From the NCBI GenBank assembly GCA_036626215.1, contig JAZKSG010000004.1:1-55906 (forward strand): a stretch of DNA of 55,906 nucleotides, in the 5' to 3' direction. The notes below the pieces were generated by a model that was not told where the DNA came from, ran no database searches, and worked only from the letters and a program-made list of their open reading frames with translations. The stretch comes from JAZKSG01 sp036626215 (GTDB taxonomy: Archaea > Thermoplasmatota > E2 > DHVEG-1). Made by a program: the position numbers and the translations under genes. Shown in pieces: positions 24,633 through 32,828 of the stretch. Numbering within the stretch: the stretch's first letter is position 1; each line of letters starts with the position of its first letter.

Positions 24633-26144
24633 ATGAGTGATATTAAAAGCGTTTTTCGGGGCCTAGGCGGTATTTTCATTATGATAGGCTTCGTCAGCCT
24701 TATTGCTTTAGTTGCCCCTCTACGTTTTGGAGAATATCATACAACAGCTGTTGATGGTATCACCCCCCTCTTGATTACTTCAGGTATTTTCTTTTTAACA
24801 GGTATACCACTATATTACGTTTTTAGAAAAGCAGATCCGCCTAACTTTAAAAGCGCTATGGTTACAGCTGCACTTAGCTGGTTTTTTATTTCTCTGATTA
24901 GTAGCATACCATTCTATATGATCCCTTATAATGGTAGCGCTACTATGAGCCCCCTATCTGCTTTCTTTGAGTCTATGTCAGGATGGACAGGTACCGGTTT
25001 AACCATGGTGGATAACGAAGCGGCATTACCATATACTTTACAATTCTGGCGTTCTTTAATCCAATGGGTAGGCGGTGTAGGAGTAATTGTTTTGACTTTG
25101 TCTATTCTCGCTCGTCCAGGTACAGGTTCATTTGTTTTGTATAAAGGTGAAGCAAGAGAACAAAAAACGCATCCTTCTATTATTTCAACTGTTAGAACAA
25201 TCTGGTGGATATTTCTATTATACTCGATTTTAGTTATAGTAGCTCTAATAATAGTTGGTTTTCTCACCTCTGATGGTATGAGTATATGGGAATCTATCAA
25301 CCATGGTATGACTGGTTTAGCTACTGGTGGTTTCTCAGTTACAGATGATAGCATAGCAGGATATAACACTATAACTCAAATTGTAGTAACCATCTCTATG
25401 ATATTTGGAGCAATTGCTTTTACGGCTCATTACAATCTTCTTAAAGGAAAAATCAAGAAATTTTTATCAGATGCTCAACTTAAAGCAATGCTTGTATTAA
25501 TCACGTTAGGTGTGATTTCTTTAACAGTTTTAAACTTTTATAATGGAAGCTTAGCATTTTCTGGAAACTTTCTTGGGGCTCTCAAAGAATCAGGTTTTCA
25601 GTTTGTTTCAGCTATAACATGTACAGGTTTCAGTTCCGTTATTAGCATTGATAGTTGGACAGAATCTGCCAAATTAATTATGGCTTTCGCTATGATTATA
25701 GGAGGAGCTGCAGGATCCACAGCCGGTGGAATAAAACTATTTCGTTCTATACTTCTTTCAAAAGGAGTAGAATGGAGGATAAAAAGAGCTATCTCCACCC
25801 CTCGAAGGGTTTTTGTTCATAAACTTGGTGATAAATCACTTTCTAAAGACGACGCTATGGATTTAATCAATGAATCTGCTATAATCTCTTTTATGTGGGT
25901 TATAATTCTTTCAGTTGCAATAGTTTTACTTTCTACTTTACATCAAGATGCAAAACTAGGTAGCGTAATATTTGAAGTATGTTCAGCACAGGGAAACGTT
26001 GGTTTAACAACAGGTATAACCAATATAAATATGCCTGATACATCAAAAATTGTACTCATATTCAACATGTGGATCGGTAGACTAGAAATAATACCAATAA
26101 TTGTTTTAATTAAATCCCTGTTTGGGATAAGAAAAAATCTATAA
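24633..26144 (+). CDS. trkH: TrkH-type potassium transporter
   Basis: This is a membrane K+ uptake subunit of 503 residues. Four pore loops carry selectivity-filter glycines (SGWTGTGLTM, GLATGGFSV, TCTGFSSV and QGNVGLTTG), as in the TrkH/KtrB superfamily. The regulatory RCK partner (TrkA/KtrA) is not adjacent. TTGGAGAG precedes the ATG by two bases of overlap with the usual spacing. Confidence 0.94.
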   Translation: MSDIKSVFRGLGGIFIMIGFVSLIALVAPLRFGEYHTTAVDGITPLLITSGIFFLTGIPLYYVFRKADPPNFKSAMVTAALSWFFISLISSIPFYMIPYNGSATMSPLSAFFESMSGWTGTGLTMVDNEAALPYTLQFWRSLIQWVGGVGVIVLTLSILARPGTGSFVLYKGEAREQKTHPSIISTVRTIWWIFLLYSILVIVALIIVGFLTSDGMSIWESINHGMTGLATGGFSVTDDSIAGYNTITQIVVTISMIFGAIAFTAHYNLLKGKIKKFLSDAQLKAMLVLITLGVISLTVLNFYNGSLAFSGNFLGALKESGFQFVSAITCTGFSSVISIDSWTESAKLIMAFAMIIGGAAGSTAGGIKLFRSILLSKGVEWRIKRAISTPRRVFVHKLGDKSLSKDDAMDLINESAIISFMWVIILSVAIVLLSTLHQDAKLGSVIFEVCSAQGNVGLTTGITNINMPDTSKIVLIFNMWIGRLEIIPIIVLIKSLFGIRKNL

Positions 26145-26152
26145 AATTTCTT

Positions 26153-26407
26153 TTATTCTTCAGCTTCCTCTTGTTGTTTCAAAATTTTGAATTGATCATC
26201 CTGAAGTTTTTTTATGTGTTCCTCAAGCTGTTGGATCGCAGTTAAAAGTTTATAAACATCTTCATCTTCAGGTTTTGGCGGTACTTTGGACTGAGGATGA
26301 GACTCCCTTTCCTTATGAAAATCTGTATCTTTATATTCCTCTTCAAGAATATCTCGTGCACCCTTAAGAGTTCTAATCTTATTATCAAGTTCTTCAAATT
26401 TACTCAT
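26153..26407 (-). CDS. Small coiled-coil protein, unknown
   Basis: This 84-residue, highly charged protein has two predicted coiled-coil stretches (about 3-30 and 48-82) split by a Pro-rich linker (SKVPPKPEDED). It has no membrane segment, cysteines or known motif. GGAGGGAATT precedes the ATG, which supports expression. It is convergent with trkH (8-base gap). Confidence 0.7.
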   Translation of the reverse strand: MSKFEELDNKIRTLKGARDILEEEYKDTDFHKERESHPQSKVPPKPEDEDVYKLLTAIQQLEEHIKKLQDDQFKILKQQEEAEE

Positions 26408-26665
26408 ATCTTAAATTCCCTCCGACTGTAAACAAAGTCAAACATTTAAACATTTTTTATATTTTCAAATAACTGTAAATATCTCCTGTAATAAAAAACT
26501 TTTACATTAATATCGTTTTTATATGTACAATTGTCGAATTATATTCTCTTTTTTTAAACAAAAAAATACATATACAGAATTTCAACCGATTCTTTAACTC
26601 TAACTCAATTTTCAAAAATAAGTTAATAAATATAAACATGGAACCGTATTCCGGTTGTAGAAATT

Positions 26666-27241
26666 ATGTCTAAAAAAGAGAAGATAGATGAAATTTCCAA
26701 TCAGATAAAAAAATGTAGAAAATGCCCCCTCTGGAAAAGTCGAACCAATGCTGTCCCAGGAGATGGCGACTATGAAACCAAAATTTTGTTTATAGGTGAA
26801 GCACCAGGCCACAGGGAAGATAAAAAAGGATTACCTTTTGTGGGTAGAGCAGGTAAAATATTAGATGAGCTGTTAGACTCTATTTCATTGGATAGAAAAA
26901 AAGTCTACATTACAAATATAGTGAAATGTCGACCCCCAAGAAATAGAAATCCGTTGAAAAGCGAAATAAAGGTATGTACTCCTTATCTTGATAAACAACT
27001 TTCTTTAATTAACCCAAAAATCATTGTAACCCTTGGAAATTTTGCTACCAGGTATATATTTGATAAATTCAATTTAGATTTTGAAAAAATCAGTAAAACA
27101 CATGGTGAAACTTTTCAGATAGAGGGTTTAGGTGGAACCTTTAAGATTATGCCTGTGTATCATCCAGCTGCTGCCACATATGATCCTAATAAAAAAACAA
27201 TGTTTTTAGAGGATTTTAAGAAACTAAAGGAGATTATTTAA
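26666..27241 (+). CDS. udg: Family 4 uracil-DNA glycosylase
   Basis: This enzyme removes uracil from DNA in base-excision repair. The 191-residue protein has the four cluster cysteines C17, C20, C88 and C104 of the [4Fe-4S] family 4 enzymes. It also has the catalytic-site motif GEAPG at 44-48, the PFVGRAG segment and the HPAA loop near the C-terminus. Its 3' end overlaps by four bases with the convergent receiver gene. Confidence 0.95.
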   Translation: MSKKEKIDEISNQIKKCRKCPLWKSRTNAVPGDGDYETKILFIGEAPGHREDKKGLPFVGRAGKILDELLDSISLDRKKVYITNIVKCRPPRNRNPLKSEIKVCTPYLDKQLSLINPKIIVTLGNFATRYIFDKFNLDFEKISKTHGETFQIEGLGGTFKIMPVYHPAAATYDPNKKTMFLEDFKKLKEII

Positions 27242-27555
27242 TCAAACATTTTACTTTTTACAAAGTCTAACAATTGTTGTTTAGTAAAAGGTTTCTCTAA
27301 GAAATCTTCTTCCTTTCCAATAACACTGGAAATATTTGAGTCAGGTTTCATAGATATAAATGCTGATCTATCGCTGCTACCTGGAAAAGGAGTGTCTACC
27401 AACAAAAGGCCATACTCATTTTCTTTTTTATCCATGAGCTCTAAAGCTTTACGGCTATCAGAAGCAGTTACCACATTTAGGTTATAATCTCTCAGAAAAT
27501 CTTTTACTTTTTCCTGTGTTTCAACTTCGTCGTCTACAACCATTATTGTTTTCAT
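27238..27555 (-). CDS. Atypical response-regulator receiver
   Basis: This is a single receiver domain of 105 residues. It has the N-terminal acidic pocket (VVDDE), a candidate phospho-acceptor Asp in LLLVDTPFPG and the Lys of EKPF. The alpha3-beta4 part is shortened and altered: the usual Thr/Ser switch residue region reads KPDSNISSVIGKEEDF. The domain may therefore bind but switch differently, or be partly degenerate. No output domain is present. It converges with udg. Confidence 0.8.
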   Translation of the reverse strand: MKTIMVVDDEVETQEKVKDFLRDYNLNVVTASDSRKALELMDKKENEYGLLLVDTPFPGSSDRSAFISMKPDSNISSVIGKEEDFLEKPFTKQQLLDFVKSKMFD

Positions 27556-27927
27556 AGATTATCAAATAATGATATATAATATAAATTTTTGATATAAACT
27601 TTTTTAATAAAAAAAAGGGGCTGAAGAGGGGTTTTTTATTGATGCAAGAAGAGGTGAATGCAAAAATAATTCTCTTACCCCCCTCCACTTTGTATTTTTA
27701 TTTCAGATAAATCTTTGTAGGCTATAATATAAAAAGATGTGCTATAAGACAGTCAAAATGGAAAAACGTCTATCTTGAGAGAATTACAAAAAAAGTTGAT
27801 ACATCTACCAGCTATAGCAGGCGGAATATCTGTTTGCTACACCTACAGATTCACCTACACTATCTTTTGCACTAAAAATTTAAATATATCTATTTAATTG
27901 GATTACATAAAAAAAGGAGGGATGAGA
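27556..27927. other. Intergenic region, no confident gene
   Basis: The left part holds the minus-strand promoter of the receiver gene. TATA-like sequences lie near 27722-27733 and 27879-27889, the latter before the 4TM gene. A 40-codon ORF from TTG 27775 to 27897 (hydrophobic, no Shine-Dalgarno site) is possible but weak. A 6-bp inverted repeat ATCTGT/ACAGAT lies around 27828-27850. Nothing else was recognised. Confidence 0.4.
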
Positions 27928-28347
27928 ATGGAAGAATTAATGAGAAAAATAGGAAGCTGGCTATTTCTAATCGGTGTACTAGTGGCAGTGATTGTAGGGA
28001 TAATATATGCTTTCAACGAAACATTACTAGCAGAATACACAGCTGAAATAACGACTATTTTAGCCGTTCTAGGTTTCGTAGTAGGAGCATTGTCGTTCTT
28101 AGCTGTAGGAAACATAGATAGAGATCGTGTACCAACATTTTTGATAGCTGCCTTGATGCTAGTTGGAATAGGTGCAACAAGTCCATGGTTTAACAACTTA
28201 GAAGTAGTTGGACCATACTTTGGCTGGATAGCAGGAATGCTTGCAGTTTTTGTAGCACCAGCAGCAGGTCTTCTAGCAATAAGAGCTATTTGGGATGCTG
28301 GAAAAACCGAAGAAATAGAAAAAGTAGTCCCAAAGATGAACAAATAA
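27928..28347 (+). CDS. Four-helix membrane protein, paralog of 14910-15329
   Basis: This unknown integral membrane protein has 139 residues and four hydrophobic segments, with a short charged loop (GNIDRDRVPTFL) after the second. The C-terminal AVFVAPAAGLLAIRAIWDAGK is nearly the same as in the minus-strand protein at 14910-15329. ATG 27928 is chosen because GGAGG (27916-27920) lies 7 bases upstream; ATG 27922 touches that site and is too close. A TATA-like element at 27879-27889 precedes it. The function is unknown; two copies in one window suggest a family expanded in this genome. Confidence 0.88.
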   Translation: MEELMRKIGSWLFLIGVLVAVIVGIIYAFNETLLAEYTAEITTILAVLGFVVGALSFLAVGNIDRDRVPTFLIAALMLVGIGATSPWFNNLEVVGPYFGWIAGMLAVFVAPAAGLLAIRAIWDAGKTEEIEKVVPKMNK

Positions 28348-28385
28348 AAAAGACAATAACTATCTCTCTATTTTTTTTTATTTTT

Positions 28386-28496
28386 TTAGTTTAAACCTTT
28401 TTTCCATACCTCGAATGCATATTTGTATAATTTTATTATGGCCATTACTAAAAAACCGCCTACAAAACCTAGGATTGCATAGGCAATTGCAGGCAT
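28386..28496 (-). CDS. 36-residue single-helix membrane protein
   Basis: This short minus-strand ORF encodes a peptide with one strong hydrophobic helix (IAYAILGFVGGFLVMAIIKL) followed by a basic tail. Its ATG lies 2 bases after the stop of the 19-codon ORF at 28499-28558, as in a translationally coupled pair. A promoter-like TATA sequence lies upstream (28638-28648, minus strand). No homolog is recognised. Confidence 0.55.
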   Translation of the reverse strand: MPAIAYAILGFVGGFLVMAIIKLYKYAFEVWKKGLN

Positions 28497-28498
28497 TT

Positions 28499-28558
28499 TT
28501 ACTTGTGCACCACCTTTCCGTTTTTTTCGATCTTGATGTTTCTACCTTTTTTACACAT
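28499..28558 (-). CDS. 19-codon ORF upstream of the small membrane protein
   Basis: The peptide is 19 residues and mostly Lys/Arg/Asn/Val. It has an excellent Shine-Dalgarno site (GAGGTGAA, plus-strand positions 28568-28575) 9 bases before the ATG. It is followed after 2 bases by the 36-codon membrane ORF. It may be a leader peptide controlling the second ORF, or a product in its own right. Confidence 0.45.
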   Translation of the reverse strand: MCKKGRNIKIEKNGKVVHK

Positions 28559-28572
28559 TTTTATTTATTCAC

Positions 28573-28616
28573 CTCTTCTAAAAAAAGAAGAGCCTTGACA
28601 TAGATAAACTATGTCA
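28573..28616. repeat. Two tandem hairpins at the start of the tiny operon
   Basis: CTCTTCT/AGAAGAG (28573-28579 and 28586-28592) and TGACATAG/CTATGTCA (28596-28603 and 28609-28616) are perfect inverted repeats with 6- and 5-base loops. On the minus strand the second lies where transcription should start from the TATA at 28638-28648. The first overlaps the end of the Shine-Dalgarno site of the 19-codon ORF. They could be an operator and an mRNA hairpin limiting translation. Confidence 0.5.
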
Positions 28617-28700
28617 TGTTATTATTTGTCATTGATAGTATAAATATTTTTCTAGAAAAAATGCCAAAATGTCAAAAACAAAAAAATAAAAAGAGAAAAA

Positions 28701-29999
28701 CTACATTTTGTAAGCGACAAGCCCAGACAGCATCTTCGGCAAGAAATAAGTCGATTTCTGAGGCATATGTTCACCAGCATCAGCCACCTTCTTCAACTCC
28801 TCAATCTTCGTAGGATTCATAAATATCGAAAAATCAAATTCACCATTATCAACCATTTTCACTGCTCTCTCGTCCTCTCTAGTATAACTCACATGGTCCT
28901 CTAAGTTGTTACTATCAATACCCATCATGTTTTCAATAACAATCTTATGAAGGATTGATACATCAAGAGTCCTCCAAGTTTTAGACCGATCTTCCGCAAA
29001 ATTATCCATAATGTCTTCATCTTTTAAAGTAAGCACATAATATTTATCTTTAAGATAAATAGCAAACTTATGTTCATCCTTTGTCTCAATATCTTTCATA
29101 ACTTCTTGACTCTTTTCTTCAGGATTACCACTATCAATGGTTTTCTTTTCAACAGTAAAATATTTTTCAAGATCTTGTACTAAACCTTCAACATCTACAT
29201 CAGCTTTTTTTATCAGACGATGAGTTGGAAGGATAGATAATCCTTCATCAAACATGTTGACGAGTATAACCATACGGTAGTTGAAAGATGCATCAGGATC
29301 AGTATTACCAGTTTTCTCCCGTACTTCATCAGCGTAATTTATAGCAGTTTGATAACGGTGGTGTCCATCGGCTATAAACAAAATTTCATCGTTCAACTTT
29401 TCTTCAATCCATGAAATCAAATCTTCATCTTCCAGTTTCCATATTTTATGGTTAAAGCCATCGTAGCCTTTTACGCCAATAAAGGAGTCATCAATTTTTT
29501 CGTCTATCCTTTCACGGATTTTATCTTCTTCGTCTATATAAAGAAGTTGTATAGGTTCGAGATTTGCATGACAAGATCGCATCAAATTCAAACGATCTTT
29601 TTTAGGCCCAGAAAGAGTTTTTTCATGAGCTCTAACTTTCTCATAGTTTCTATCAAGTTTTAACAAGATAAAAAAACTGTTCATGGTTTTCTTTTTGCCA
29701 TCTAGCTCATAATTTATTTTATATGGAAAAACAGCGGGTTTATCAGATTCAACCAATATCGACTCTTTTATCCATTCTTCAAAATGTTTTTTTGCTCGAG
29801 TATAACGATTATCTTGTTCATTGTCACCAGGTTTTTGTTTACCAAGGATAAGTCTTACAAAATTGTAAAGATGTTTTTCGTAGAGGTCATCTTGCATTTC
29901 AGATGGTATAATGTCATATGGTGGACACATTACTTTGTCTAAATCTTCTATTTTCTCTTTGTTGTACGTTATGCCTTTAAAAGGTGATACTTCTACCAT
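28701..29999 (-). CDS. DUF1015 family protein
   Basis: This is a conserved cytoplasmic protein of unknown function, 432 residues. It begins with the family-type VSPFKGITYN and VMCPPYDIIP. It continues with FVRLILG, the ADGHHRYQTAINY histidine motif and the LPTHR block, all typical of DUF1015. ATG 29999 is chosen because GGGAGG lies about 11 bases upstream; an in-frame ATG 18 bases earlier overlaps that site. It lies between the tiny membrane operon (downstream) and a divergent small membrane protein (30119). Confidence 0.92.
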   Translation of the reverse strand: MVEVSPFKGITYNKEKIEDLDKVMCPPYDIIPSEMQDDLYEKHLYNFVRLILGKQKPGDNEQDNRYTRAKKHFEEWIKESILVESDKPAVFPYKINYELDGKKKTMNSFFILLKLDRNYEKVRAHEKTLSGPKKDRLNLMRSCHANLEPIQLLYIDEEDKIRERIDEKIDDSFIGVKGYDGFNHKIWKLEDEDLISWIEEKLNDEILFIADGHHRYQTAINYADEVREKTGNTDPDASFNYRMVILVNMFDEGLSILPTHRLIKKADVDVEGLVQDLEKYFTVEKKTIDSGNPEEKSQEVMKDIETKDEHKFAIYLKDKYYVLTLKDEDIMDNFAEDRSKTWRTLDVSILHKIVIENMMGIDSNNLEDHVSYTREDERAVKMVDNGEFDFSIFMNPTKIEELKKVADAGEHMPQKSTYFLPKMLSGLVAYKM

Positions 30000-30335
30000 G
30001 ACTCTTTTGCCTCCCAAAATATACTTTTTTTTATGGGTGAATAGTGTTAACTATTAAAAAAGTTGCTAAAATAGAAAAATTTAAACAAAAAACTATGCTA
30101 CCATTGAGTTGATCGCTAATGAAATATAAAGATGTTTTAACTTTATTCACCGTAAAAATCTTCATCTTAACGCTGGCTTATACACTCGGCGTGAATCAAT
30201 CCTATTGGTTTGTCCCGGTAATCCTCTTTATAATACTGATATTTTTTTATTATACGCTTTATCTCAAATAGGCATATAAATTATAATATTTTCCAATGGT
30301 TTAAAATATAGTTTCGATTTTCTGTTTCTCTGAAC
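30000..30335. other. Divergent promoter region with a 50-codon membrane ORF
   Basis: The left 100 bases contain the minus-strand promoter of the DUF1015 gene and a plus-strand TATA-like element (aaatttaaa near 30077-30085). The middle is the small ORF at 30119-30271. The last 60 bases hold the likely Pus10 promoter (tataaattataatatttt near 30274-30290). Confidence 0.5.
30119..30271 (+). CDS. 50-residue two-helix membrane protein
   Basis: The ORF encodes two hydrophobic segments (about 6-24 and 29-48) joined by a polar turn (GVNQSYWF). GAGTTGATC, close to the archaeal consensus site, lies about 5-13 bases before the ATG, and a TATA-like element is about 40 bases upstream. It is divergent from DUF1015 and 64 bases before Pus10. 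No family is recognised. Confidence 0.6.
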   Translation: MKYKDVLTLFTVKIFILTLAYTLGVNQSYWFVPVILFIILIFFYYTLYLK

Positions 30336-31565
30336 ATGACTGAAGAATTTCAAGTAGAAGAGATAATATCGATCGCTAAAAACACCTTAGAAAAGTTTAA
30401 TCTATGTAAATGTTGCCTAGGTAGATTATTCGCCAAAAAAGGATATGATATGACCAATGAAGAACGAGGAGAAAAAGTCCTTAAAAAATTAACAGAATAT
30501 AACGCTGTTATTTATGATGAATGTGATCTTTGTTCAGGTTTGTGCGGAGAAATAAATGATTTAGTTGATCTAGTTTTGAAATATTTGGAAAAATATGAAT
30601 TTGAAACTTTTTTGATAGGAAGCATTATAGATGAAGACATTGAGGAAGCTGAAGAAAAGGTAACATCTTACTCTAAATCTGAATATTCAGAACCATTGAA
30701 AAGAGAGATAAACAGAGAGGTAGGTAAGAGAGTCGCTGAAAATCTAAAAAAAGATGTAGATTTTAAAAATCCTGATATAACAGCAGTGATAGACACAGCT
30801 TTCTATGTTGTTAACTTCCAAATTAAACCACTTTTCATTTATGGACGATATAAAAAGTTGAAGAGAGGTATCCCTCAGACAAAATGGTATTGTAGAACCT
30901 GTCATGGAAAAGGATGCAAAAAATGTAATTTCACTGGTAAAAACTATAACGAAAGCGTTGAAGAGTTAATAAGTGAAAAACTTAAAGAGAAAACCAAAGG
31001 AGAGAGTATATCTTTTCATGGTAGCGGCCGTGAAGATATCGATGCTTTAATGCTGGGGAATGGTAGACCGTTTGTGGTAGAGGTAAAGAATCCTAAAAAG
31101 AGAGCTATTGATTTGGAAGAGATGGAAAAGAAGATTAATGATTATTGCAACGGAAAAGTAGAGGTATGTAACCTCAAATTCTGCGAAAAAGATGAAAAAG
31201 TTAGATTAAAAGAGGCAAGATTTAGAAAAAAATACAGAGTATATTTAAAAGCTGAAAATCCAATTAATAGCGAAAAACTTAAAAAGGCAGTCCAATGTTT
31301 AGGGGGTAGAACTGTAAAACAACGTACTCCATCAAGAGTGGCTCATCGCAGAGCCGATAAGGTTAGACATCGTCAGATATATAACTGTGAAATAGAATCA
31401 TTAGAAGATAATATAGCTGTACTTGATATAGAAACAGAATCTGGTACTTATGTTAAAGAACTGGTATCTGGTGACGAAGGGCGTACTAAACCAAACATAA
31501 GCGAGTTGGTTGATAGCCTATGTAAAGTCATACAGTTAGATGTCATGGAAGTTAAAGGTGAATAA
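30336..31565 (+). CDS. pus10: tRNA pseudouridine synthase Pus10
   Basis: Pus10 makes pseudouridine 54 and 55 in archaeal tRNA. The 409-residue protein has the N-terminal cysteine pairs of the accessory domain (CKCCLGRL and CDLCSGLC). A second zinc-like cluster follows (CRTCHGKGCKKC). The C-terminal catalytic domain has the GREDIDALMLGNGRPFVVEV motif with the catalytic Asp, and ESGTYVKELVSGDEGRT. It leads a conserved archaeal cluster with L21e, RpoF, DUF655 and KsgA, with L21e only 3 bases downstream. Confidence 0.96.
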   Translation: MTEEFQVEEIISIAKNTLEKFNLCKCCLGRLFAKKGYDMTNEERGEKVLKKLTEYNAVIYDECDLCSGLCGEINDLVDLVLKYLEKYEFETFLIGSIIDEDIEEAEEKVTSYSKSEYSEPLKREINREVGKRVAENLKKDVDFKNPDITAVIDTAFYVVNFQIKPLFIYGRYKKLKRGIPQTKWYCRTCHGKGCKKCNFTGKNYNESVEELISEKLKEKTKGESISFHGSGREDIDALMLGNGRPFVVEVKNPKKRAIDLEEMEKKINDYCNGKVEVCNLKFCEKDEKVRLKEARFRKKYRVYLKAENPINSEKLKKAVQCLGGRTVKQRTPSRVAHRRADKVRHRQIYNCEIESLEDNIAVLDIETESGTYVKELVSGDEGRTKPNISELVDSLCKVIQLDVMEVKGE

Positions 31566-31568
31566 AAA

Positions 31569-31862
31569 ATGGTTAAACGATCGAAAGGTTTGAGAAGTAA
31601 AAGTCGTAAAATCCTTAGAAAAAAACCAAGGAAAAAAGGAGTTTCCTCGATTACAAGAGCGTTACAACAGTTTGAGAAAGGAGAATCAGCTAGTGTAGTT
31701 ATAGATCCATCAGTCCACAAAGGTATGCCTCATATTCGTTTTCAAGGTAGAACCGGTAAAATAAAGGGTAAACAAGGAGATGCTTATCTATTAGAGATTA
31801 AAGACGGTAAAAAGAATAAAACCTTGTTGGTGAGACCTGAACATCTAAGGAGAGTGGACTAG
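31569..31862 (+). CDS. rpl21e: 50S ribosomal protein L21e
   Basis: This large-subunit protein is shared by archaea and eukaryotes. The 97-residue product starts VKRSKGLRSKSRKILRK and contains VVIDPSVHKGMPHIRFQGRTG, both diagnostic. It begins 3 bases after Pus10, and AAAGGTGAA within the end of Pus10 provides the ribosome site. RpoF follows after 2 bases. Confidence 0.96.
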   Translation: MVKRSKGLRSKSRKILRKKPRKKGVSSITRALQQFEKGESASVVIDPSVHKGMPHIRFQGRTGKIKGKQGDAYLLEIKDGKKNKTLLVRPEHLRRVD

Positions 31863-31864
31863 AG

Positions 31865-32206
31865 TTGACTTTAGATGAAAAAGAGATAAAACCTGTTTCT
31901 ATAGCAGAAGTTAAGAATCTTCTTTCTAAACTTAGTAAAGAGAGAGAGGAACTTCTATATGAACAGAAGATAGCTCTTGAGCATGCTCAAAAATTTGGGA
32001 GATTATCTATTAAAGATACAAATGAGTTGATTAAAGAACTGGAAGAAAATGATTTTATTGAAGAAAGTCATGCATATAGAATTGCTGATTTGTTACCTCA
32101 GACTGAAGAAGAGGTGCAGGCTATATTTGCTAAAGAAAAAGTTAGTTTAAAAGAAGGCGATGTTAAAAAAATATTAGATATAGTAAAAAAATATTATTCA
32201 GAATAG
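31865..32206 (+). CDS. rpoF: DNA-directed RNA polymerase subunit F (Rpo4)
   Basis: Rpo4 forms the polymerase stalk with RpoE. The 113-residue protein begins at TTG 31865, two bases after L21e. It has the ISIAEVKNLL-like N-terminus (VSIAEVKNLLSKLSKERE), the central helices LSIKDTNELIKELEE and the C-terminal DLLPQTEEEVQAIFAKE segment typical of archaeal Rpb4. Its position next to L21e is conserved. Confidence 0.94.
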   Translation: MTLDEKEIKPVSIAEVKNLLSKLSKEREELLYEQKIALEHAQKFGRLSIKDTNELIKELEENDFIEESHAYRIADLLPQTEEEVQAIFAKEKVSLKEGDVKKILDIVKKYYSE

Positions 32207-32252
32207 AAAAAAATAGAATCCTTTATTTGGGAGAAGAGGGGGTTTTTGAGAA

Positions 32253-32822
32253 GTGGAAGATTATGTATACGTTTTAGATTATTTGCCTAAAGGGAGAGGA
32301 GATTTGCCCCCATATAAACGTCAACCAGTGCTTTATGGTATAGGTGAAGATCAATTTACTCTTCTAGAAGTAGTTCCGAAGAAAAACAAAGATATCACAG
32401 TTGGTGAGAGAATCTATGTTGGGAAAAACTCTGATAAAAGAGAAAAAGTTTCTAAGATCAAAGGACGAGTTAACTACAACGATCTGACTTCTGCTGCCCA
32501 TGGAGAATTACCTTACATTATTCAGGATATAGTTAAGGATAACGAGAAACGATTTGTGAAATTTTTCAATGAAGCTCCTGCAATTTCTACACGTTTTCAC
32601 GTTTTGGAACTGTTGCCAGGTCTTGGAAAAAAAATGATGCGTGAAATATTAGAGGAAAGAAAGAAAAAACCATTTGAGAGTTTTGAAGAGATGTGTGACC
32701 GCATTGATTTCCTTAGAGCTCCAGATAAACTTATAGCTAAACGTATTGAAGAAGAGCTTACCAATTCTGATGAAAAATATCGTATGTTTACTCGACCACC
32801 GGTTTCTCGATCACATCATTAA
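32253..32822 (+). CDS. DUF655 family protein with helix-hairpin-helix
   Basis: This conserved archaeal protein has 189 residues. It starts at GTG 32253 with EDYVYVLDYLPKG, the family start. An OB-like N-terminal part (TVGERIYVG) precedes a helix-hairpin-helix segment (LPGLGKKMMREILEERKKKPF, about 122-142), so it probably binds nucleic acid. It is always close to rpoF and ksgA in archaea, which suggests a role in ribosome or RNA metabolism. The exact function is unknown. Confidence 0.93.
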   Translation: MEDYVYVLDYLPKGRGDLPPYKRQPVLYGIGEDQFTLLEVVPKKNKDITVGERIYVGKNSDKREKVSKIKGRVNYNDLTSAAHGELPYIIQDIVKDNEKRFVKFFNEAPAISTRFHVLELLPGLGKKMMREILEERKKKPFESFEEMCDRIDFLRAPDKLIAKRIEEELTNSDEKYRMFTRPPVSRSHH

Positions 32823-32828
32823 ACTTTT

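Noticed and set aside
27775..27897. A 40-codon hydrophobic ORF before the 4TM gene
   Set aside because: It has a TTG start, no Shine-Dalgarno site, and overlaps the likely promoter of the next gene.
27903..28343. A 146-codon minus-strand ORF antisense to the 4TM membrane gene
   Set aside because: It mirrors the true gene in another frame. The plus-strand product has clear membrane helices and a ribosome site; the antisense product has no features.
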